Source of the DNA: an uncultured Eubacteriales bacterium | GTDB taxonomy: Bacteria > Bacillota > Clostridia > Christensenellales > Aristaeellaceae | Reading direction: 5' to 3' | Assembly (NCBI GenBank): GCA_902796115.1 | Contig: CADBNX010000236.1 | Coordinates: 1 to 20,526 of the forward strand | DNA: 20,526 bases | Shown here: positions 15,798 to 20,526 of the stretch, in pieces | Position numbering within the stretch: the stretch's first letter is position 1 | Layout of the letters: every line of letters begins with the position of its first letter | Translations under genes and position numbers: made by a program | Notes under the pieces: generated by a model | What the model was told of the DNA's origin: nothing | The model's input: the letters and a program-made list of their open reading frames with translations, nothing else | The model's database searches: none

Positions 15798-17606
15798 ATG
15801 GAGCAGGAGAGACTTTCGCGGATTCGGAATTTCTGTATTATAGCGCATATCGATCACGGGAAATCGACGCTTGCGGACCGCATCCTGGAAAAAACAGGCG
15901 TGTTCGAGCAGCGCCAGATGGTGGATCAGATCCTTGACAGCATGGATCTGGAGCGGGAGAGAGGAATCACGATCAAATCCAAAGCCGTCAATATGAAGTA
16001 TCAGGCCCGGGACGGAAAGGAATACACCCTGAACCTGATCGATACGCCCGGTCACGTGGATTTTTCCTATGAAGTATCCCGGGCGCTTGCCGCATGCGAG
16101 GGCGCATTGCTTGTCGTCGATGCAACCCAGGGTGTGGAAGCGCAGACACTGGCAAACGCATATCTTGCATTGGATCACGATCTTGAGATCGTGCCTGTCA
16201 TCAACAAAATCGATCTTCCGAGCGCACAGATCGATGAAACCAGGAAGGAAATCGAAGAGGAAATCGGGCTTGAGGCGGAAAATGCGCCGGCTGTTTCCGC
16301 AAAGCAGGGAATCGGCATTGAGGATGTTCTGGAAGCGATTGTCACGCAGATCCCTTCTCCGTCCGGAAGCAGCGAAAAGCCGCTGCGTGCGCTGGTATTC
16401 GACGCCAAATATGATAATTACCGCGGTGCCATTTGTTATGTCCGTGTCATGGAAGGAAAGGTTTACCCCGGAATGCGGATGCGCCTGATGCAGTCCGGCG
16501 CGGAATTTGACGTGGTGGAAGTGGGTGTTTTTGATCCGGGTTTCCGTCCGAAGGAAGAACTGCTTGCCGGCGATGTGGGATATATCTCCGCGTCCATCAA
16601 GGATGTTCGCGACACGCGGGTGGGTGATACCGTAACAGACGCTTTGCAGCCCGCGTCGGAGCCGCTTCCCGGATACAGGGAAGTGCAGCCCGTTGTCTTC
16701 TGCGGCATCTACCCCGCCGACGGTGCTGATTATGACAACCTGAAAGAAGCACTGGAAAAGCTCAGGATGAACGACGCGTCGCTCTCTTTTGAACCGGAAA
16801 CGAGTGTCGCGCTGGGGTACGGGTTCCGGTGCGGGTTTCTCGGCCTGCTGCACATGGAAATCATCCAGGAGAGGCTGGAACGGGAATTTGATCTTGATAT
16901 CATCACGACTGCGCCTTCGGTGATTTATCATCTGCAAAAGACGAACGGAGAGCAGATCATCCTGGACAATCCCGCCAGCATGCCCCAGGTGACGGAGATC
17001 GCGTCCATGAGTGAACCGTATGTCCGGGCAACGATATACACACCGCAGGATTCTGTGGGCACACTGATGGATCTGTGCAAAAGCAAGCGGGGCGAGTTTG
17101 TCGATATGCAGTACGAGGGGAAAAGGGTCCGCCTTGAATTTGACCTCCCGTTGAATGAAATCATTTTCGATTTCTTCGATCAGCTGAAATCAAGATCCCG
17201 CGGTTACGCTTCCTATGACTATGAGATCACCGGGTATCGGGAAAGCGAACTGGTCAAGCTTGACTTCCTTCTGAACGGCGAGATTTGCGACGCATTTACC
17301 ATGATCGTATTCAGGGACAACGCTTATGCGCGGGGCAGGGCAATCTGCGAAAAACTGAAAGAAGTGATCCCGAGACAGCAGTTTGAAATCCCCGTTCAGG
17401 CAGCTGTCGGAGGAAAAATCATTGCGCGCGAAACCGTCAAGGCGGTACGGAAAGACGTACTGGCCAAGTGCTACGGGGGAGATATCTCGAGAAAGAAGAA
17501 GCTGCTCGAAAAACAGAAAGAAGGTAAAAAACGGATGAGACAGTTCGGAACGGTGGAATTGCCGGGCGAAGCTTTTATGGCGGTGCTCCGGATGAGTGAT
17601 GACTGA
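15798..17606 (+). CDS. lepA: Elongation factor 4 (LepA), ribosomal back-translocase GTPase
   Basis: LepA/EF4 is a ribosome-bound translational GTPase linked to back-translocation, initiation efficiency and 30S assembly. The 602-residue product has the GTPase motifs AHIDHGKST (16-24), the RERGITIKS effector region, DTPGHVDF (82-89) and NKID (136-139), then domains II, III and V, and the LepA-specific C-terminal domain ending GGDISRKKKLLEKQKEGKKRM and a final LPGEAFMAVL. These C-terminal features separate it from EF-G. ATG 15798 is chosen because GGAGG lies 5 bp upstream and the N-terminus MEQERLSRIRNF matches the family; the frame is open much further upstream, to about 15135, but that part overlaps the MATE gene and is antisense to nothing recognisable. 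It is 23 bp after the MATE gene and 19 bp before the CvpA-family gene. Confidence 0.96.
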   Translation: MEQERLSRIRNFCIIAHIDHGKSTLADRILEKTGVFEQRQMVDQILDSMDLERERGITIKSKAVNMKYQARDGKEYTLNLIDTPGHVDFSYEVSRALAACEGALLVVDATQGVEAQTLANAYLALDHDLEIVPVINKIDLPSAQIDETRKEIEEEIGLEAENAPAVSAKQGIGIEDVLEAIVTQIPSPSGSSEKPLRALVFDAKYDNYRGAICYVRVMEGKVYPGMRMRLMQSGAEFDVVEVGVFDPGFRPKEELLAGDVGYISASIKDVRDTRVGDTVTDALQPASEPLPGYREVQPVVFCGIYPADGADYDNLKEALEKLRMNDASLSFEPETSVALGYGFRCGFLGLLHMEIIQERLEREFDLDIITTAPSVIYHLQKTNGEQIILDNPASMPQVTEIASMSEPYVRATIYTPQDSVGTLMDLCKSKRGEFVDMQYEGKRVRLEFDLPLNEIIFDFFDQLKSRSRGYASYDYEITGYRESELVKLDFLLNGEICDAFTMIVFRDNAYARGRAICEKLKEVIPRQQFEIPVQAAVGGKIIARETVKAVRKDVLAKCYGGDISRKKKLLEKQKEGKKRMRQFGTVELPGEAFMAVLRMSDD

Positions 17607-17625
17607 CGGACGGAAGAGGCTGAAA

Positions 17626-18333
17626 ATGAACGTAATTGATATCGGAATCCTGATCATCGTCGGAATCAGCGTCCTTTACGGCATCTATCACGGTTTTCTG
17701 CGCACCGTGCTTTCTGCCGTTTGTTTCCTGCTGTCCATATGGCTCGCTTTTCTGTTCGGTCCGAGGCTGTATGCCGCACTGCGCAACAGTACCGGTCTGA
17801 CGGCGACGCTGGCCACCTATACGGATGCTGTTGCCAGGGTCGGAGACTTCGATCTGGCATCGCTTGATGTTGCCGGCCTGAACGGTGATACGGTGGAACG
17901 CGTGATTACGAGCGTGGATCTGCCCGGCGAGATATCATCCGTGCTGAAAAAAAACCTGCAGGATGAGGTTTTTTCAGGCAGTGCGCTTCATACGGTCAAT
18001 GATTATGTGTCCACTACCGTTGTTTCCGCGGCCTTGAATGTTTTCTGTTATATCGCTTGTTTTCTTGCGGCCAGTCTGTTATTATCTCTTTTAGCCGGAC
18101 TGATCAGCCATGTTTTTGAGTTTCCGCTGCTGAAAATGCTTGACTGGCTGGCCGGCGGCGCATTCGGCGCGTTCAGAGGGCTGGTCATCGTCTATGTGAT
18201 GTTTCTGGCGATTCCGATCGTGTGCAGCATGATGCCGGGTGATATTTTTGAGAAGCTTCTTGACGCGAGCAGACTGGCAGGCTTTTTCCGGAACGGCGGT
18301 TATTTTGCCGGCGTGGTTTCCAATGCTTTCTGA
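17626..18333 (+). CDS. CvpA-family membrane protein
   Basis: A 235-residue integral membrane protein. Four hydrophobic segments are seen at about 5-22, 27-47, 133-157 and 182-202. The last part, MLDWLAGGAFGAFRGLVIVY (about 171-190), matches the CvpA signature of a Gly-rich loop leading into the final membrane helix. CvpA was named for colicin V production in E. coli; in Firmicutes the family has no settled biochemical role and is linked to envelope functions. This protein is longer than the roughly 160-180 residues common in the family because about 85 residues lie between the second and third helices. ATG 17626 has AAGAGG 6 bp upstream; an earlier GTG at 17596 overlaps lepA and is less likely. 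It follows lepA by 19 bp. Confidence 0.72.
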   Translation: MNVIDIGILIIVGISVLYGIYHGFLRTVLSAVCFLLSIWLAFLFGPRLYAALRNSTGLTATLATYTDAVARVGDFDLASLDVAGLNGDTVERVITSVDLPGEISSVLKKNLQDEVFSGSALHTVNDYVSTTVVSAALNVFCYIACFLAASLLLSLLAGLISHVFEFPLLKMLDWLAGGAFGAFRGLVIVYVMFLAIPIVCSMMPGDIFEKLLDASRLAGFFRNGGYFAGVVSNAF

Positions 18334-18350
18334 CGGGAGAGGTGATCAGA

Positions 18351-19439
18351 ATGGAAGCAAAGAATTTCAAATGCCCCTGCTGCGGTTCCGTACTGGAATG
18401 GAACGGACTGGTTTCGGAGATGAAATGCGCCTCGTGCGGAAACAGTTTTCCGCTCGAAACACTTCAGCAGGTCACCCAGGATGAACAGATCGCGGATACC
18501 AGAGAGATTCGGTTTGAACATCCGGCCGAAGGTACCGTGGACGGAGAAAAAGACGCTCTGCACGCATTCAAATGTCCGGGCTGCGGGGCTTCAATCGTTG
18601 TTTCCGAAACCAGCGCCGCGTCTTCCTGCCCGTACTGCGGAAATGCGGCTGTCATGCCGGAAGTACTGAGCGGAAGCTTCAGGCCCGATCTCGTGATCCC
18701 GTTTGCAAAAGACCGGGAACAGGCCAAGGAAGCCTACCGGAACCTGTGCAAAGGAAAACGGCTGCTTCCGACCGGTTTTGCGAACGAAAGCCAGATAGAT
18801 AAAATCCAGGGAATTTACGTTCCCTTCTGGCTGTACGACTGTCAGACAGAATCAGACATCACTTATAAAGCAACCAAAGTAACCTCGCACAGGCAGGGAA
18901 ATTACATGATAACAAGGACCGCGCACTATCATCTGCGACGGGGCGGGGAAGTGGATTTCTCCCATGTGCCCGTCAATTCGTCCACAAAAATCGACGATAC
19001 CCTGATGGAAGCGGTCGAACCGTTCAGGACAGAGGAAGCGAAGAGTTATTCCTCCGCTTATCTGAGCGGCTACGAAGCCGAAAGATACAATCAGGATATG
19101 AATGAATGCTCCGGCAGGGCGGTGGAGAGAATCCGCGCCAGTGTCAAACAGGTCTGCGATTCGACTGTTAACGGCTATACTTCCTTCCAGCCGGTCAACA
19201 CACAGATCAGGGTAACGAGAAACGAAGCAAGAAATGCGCTGATGCCGGTATACCTGCTCAATACTTCCCATAAGGGGAAAAAATACACCTTCGCGATGAA
19301 CGGCCAGAGCGGGCAAATTGTCGGAGATTTGCCGGTAGACGGAAAAAAAGCCTTTCTCATGTGGCTTCTGATTACGCTGGGGACCAGTGCCGCAGGATTG
19401 ATCCTTGCCTTCTTTCTGTTCAACGGGGGGGTGATCTGA
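18351..19439 (+). CDS. Membrane-anchored protein with two zinc ribbons (TFIIB-type; YdjG-like)
   Basis: A 362-residue protein with two N-terminal zinc ribbons: C8/C11 with C26/C29, and C75/C78 with C93/C96. A mixed, poorly conserved middle region follows (about 105-325, with KIQGIYVPFWLYDCQ near 151-165), and a single membrane helix near the C-terminus (about 334-357). Such proteins are often labelled TFIIB-type zinc-ribbon proteins, but there is no sign of a transcription role. The best parallel I know is YdjG of the B. subtilis pspA-ydjGHI operon, supported here by the TPM-domain (YdjH-like) gene that follows and overlaps by one base. The cytoplasmic N-terminus with zinc ribbons and a C-terminal anchor suggests a protein-binding adaptor at the membrane; that is inference. 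ATG 18351 lies 8 bp after AGAGG; GTG 18342 overlaps that site and is rejected. Confidence 0.72.
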   Translation: MEAKNFKCPCCGSVLEWNGLVSEMKCASCGNSFPLETLQQVTQDEQIADTREIRFEHPAEGTVDGEKDALHAFKCPGCGASIVVSETSAASSCPYCGNAAVMPEVLSGSFRPDLVIPFAKDREQAKEAYRNLCKGKRLLPTGFANESQIDKIQGIYVPFWLYDCQTESDITYKATKVTSHRQGNYMITRTAHYHLRRGGEVDFSHVPVNSSTKIDDTLMEAVEPFRTEEAKSYSSAYLSGYEAERYNQDMNECSGRAVERIRASVKQVCDSTVNGYTSFQPVNTQIRVTRNEARNALMPVYLLNTSHKGKKYTFAMNGQSGQIVGDLPVDGKKAFLMWLLITLGTSAAGLILAFFLFNGGVI

Positions 19440-20248
19440 TGAGGAAAAGAATCGTTCTGTTTGCCGTGGCGTTTGTCCTGTCGGTGTGCTGCTGCCTGAA
19501 TGCGATCGCGGCGGGAGAAGTTGTCAGCGATGATGCAGGACTGCTTTCCGCCTCCGATGAAGCCGACCTGCGTGCCCGTTCGCAGGAAATCCTTGAGGAA
19601 TACCGTTTCCAGGTCGTTTTTCTGTTTGTACGCTCTACGCAGGGAAAACACATCAGGGATTTTGCCGCGGATTATTATGATTACGGCGGATACGGCTATG
19701 GGGCCGGACACGACGGGATGATATTCTGCGTGGATATGGGTTCGAGAAGTTACTATACGGTGACCACCGGAACAGGGGAAGAGATCTTTACGATCCCGGT
19801 GCTCGAAGCGATCGAAGAAGACATGATTGACGAGCTCTCGGAAGGAGAGTATTATCTGGCTTTTACCAGATACCTTGACGATGTCGAGATCATCCTGCGG
19901 CGTGCGGCGAACGGAGAAAGCTTTACGTATGCGGAAAGCGTAACGCTGAGAACGCCTGTGGAAAGAACACTGGCGGCACTTCCCGTCATCGTGATCCTGA
20001 GCGCTGTGATCGCGCTGATCGTCCTGGCTTTCATGCGCGCCGGGATGAAAACCGCGAGAAGACGCGCTGCGGCAAACAGCTATATCAAAGGAACACCGGT
20101 CATCAGCCGCAGATCGGATGTGTATTTGTACACAACGGAAACCCGTACCAGAATCCAGACTGACAGCGGAAGCAGCGGAAGCCGCGGCAGCGGTCACTTT
20201 ACCGGCTCTTCCGGAACATCCCACGGCGGACACGGAGGGCATTTCTGA
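19439..20248 (+). CDS. TPM-domain membrane protein (YgcG/YdjH-like)
   Basis: A 269-residue protein with a signal peptide (about 1-25, basic start MRKR, cleavage likely near AIAAG), an extracytoplasmic TPM domain (about 29-155, with VVSDDAGLLS at its start, GHDGMIFCVDM and YYTVTTGTGEE), one membrane helix (about 180-199) and a cytoplasmic tail. The tail contains SDVYLYTTETRTRI followed by Ser/Gly/His-rich sequence ending SHGGHGGHF, the usual style of this family. TPM domains were described in photosystem II repair (TLP18.3) and predicted to be phosphatases or chaperone-like; the function here is unknown. I chose ATG 19439, overlapping the previous stop (TGATG), because it begins the signal peptide and follows a G-rich ribosome site; the frame is open upstream to 19361. 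Together with the zinc-ribbon gene it resembles ydjG-ydjH. Confidence 0.8.
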   Translation: MRKRIVLFAVAFVLSVCCCLNAIAAGEVVSDDAGLLSASDEADLRARSQEILEEYRFQVVFLFVRSTQGKHIRDFAADYYDYGGYGYGAGHDGMIFCVDMGSRSYYTVTTGTGEEIFTIPVLEAIEEDMIDELSEGEYYLAFTRYLDDVEIILRRAANGESFTYAESVTLRTPVERTLAALPVIVILSAVIALIVLAFMRAGMKTARRRAAANSYIKGTPVISRRSDVYLYTTETRTRIQTDSGSSGSRGSGHFTGSSGTSHGGHGGHF

Positions 20249-20322
20249 TTCCGGAAAACAAAAATAGTCATAAAAGGTGTTTGTTTTGATGCGCTGTGTA
20301 TAAAGCTTGGAGGATTATCACG
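20249..20322 (+). promoter_or_regulatory. Intergenic region before the MFS gene, possible weak promoter
   Basis: This 74-bp AT-rich gap is the longest on the right-hand block and hints at a separate transcript. TATAAA at 20299-20304 could be a -10 box, but no good -35 is found 16-18 bp upstream. AAAACAAA (20255-20262) and TTTGTTTT (20280-20287) are an 8-bp inverted repeat with a 17-base loop; it has only one GC pair, so it is not a convincing terminator. A GGAGG at 20309-20313 is the ribosome site for the next gene. Confidence 0.25.
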
Positions 20323-20526
20323 ATGCGTGCACGTGCACGGTTCGGGCTTTTGTTTGCCTGCTGCTGGGGAACTTATCTTACAGCGTATCTTTGCAGGGTG
20401 AATTTTTCATCCGCAATGGAAAAGATACAGAATCTGCAGGGGGTTGACGCGGAGAAGCTCGGCCTTGTCGGCACATTGTTTTATGCGGTGTATGCCACAG
20501 GACAGCTGATCAACGGATTCGCAGGG
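20323..20526 (+). CDS. MFS transporter, N-terminal part (possibly organophosphate:phosphate antiporter type)
   Basis: The first 68 codons of a membrane transporter, cut by the window end. After a basic start (MRARARFG) come a first hydrophobic helix (about 8-24, FGLLFACCWGTYLTAY), the segment CRVNFSSAMEKIQ, and a second helix with GLVGTLFYAVYATGQLINGF. This pattern, an aromatic/Arg-Val-Asn turn after helix 1 and a GQ-x-x-NG motif in helix 2, fits the major facilitator superfamily and resembles the GlpT/UhpT (organophosphate antiporter) branch. The substrate cannot be read from so short a piece. ATG 20323 follows GGAGG by 9 bp. Confidence 0.75.
   Translation, partial: MRARARFGLLFACCWGTYLTAYLCRVNFSSAMEKIQNLQGVDAEKLGLVGTLFYAVYATGQLINGFAG

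Noticed and set aside
20249..20322. Rho-independent terminator after the TPM gene
   Set aside because: The only inverted repeat is A/T-only except for one pair and has a 17-base loop, so it lacks the GC-rich stem required.
1..20526. CRISPR array, prophage, transposon, toxin-antitoxin or biosynthetic cluster
   Set aside because: No direct-repeat array, transposase, integrase, terminal repeats or modular synthase motifs were seen; the genes are tightly packed and almost all belong to known core families.

Overview
The window looks like a core chromosomal segment from an anaerobic member of the Bacillota, probably class Clostridia. The grounds are a phoH - 7TM-HD phosphodiesterase (pgpH/yqfF) - ybeY block in the order typical of Firmicutes, lysine biosynthesis by the diaminopimelate aminotransferase (DapL) route, a PHP-type histidinol-phosphatase, a Clostridia-style topoisomerase IV pair, and strong Shine-Dalgarno sites throughout. 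Base composition is moderately GC-rich (judged by eye, not calculated) and uniform. I saw no insertion sequence, phage gene, CRISPR array, tRNA or rRNA.

Layout. Everything is organised around one short divergent control region of about 170 bp (9756-9924). To the left, on the minus strand, eight genes follow each other with gaps of at most 30 bp or with small overlaps: argS, dapF, dapL, purA, a histidinol-phosphatase gene, phoH, pgpH and ybeY (cut by the window edge). To the right, on the plus strand, are parE, parC, a MATE efflux gene, lepA, a CvpA-family membrane protein gene, a double zinc-ribbon membrane protein gene, a TPM-domain membrane protein gene and, after a 74-bp gap, the start of an MFS transporter gene. 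Each side has a near-consensus sigma-70/SigA-type promoter with a 17-bp spacer; the two -35 boxes are only 12 bp apart.

How the genes fit together. The left block mixes translation (ArgS), meso-diaminopimelate supply for lysine and peptidoglycan (DapL then DapF), AMP synthesis (PurA), histidine synthesis (HisJ/HisK type phosphatase), c-di-AMP turnover (PgpH) and rRNA maturation (YbeY, with PhoH as a probable partner). The right block holds chromosome decatenation (ParE/ParC), elongation factor 4 (LepA) and several membrane proteins. The zinc-ribbon and TPM pair resembles ydjG-ydjH of the Bacillus subtilis pspA-ydjGHI envelope-stress operon and is the least understood part of the window.

I found no convincing evidence of an undescribed system. 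The points most worth checking are the divergent promoter region with its small dyads, the long eight-gene transcription unit, the extra C-terminal tail on PgpH, a PurA with an altered IMP-loop motif, and the ydjGH-like pair lacking pspA and ydjI nearby.
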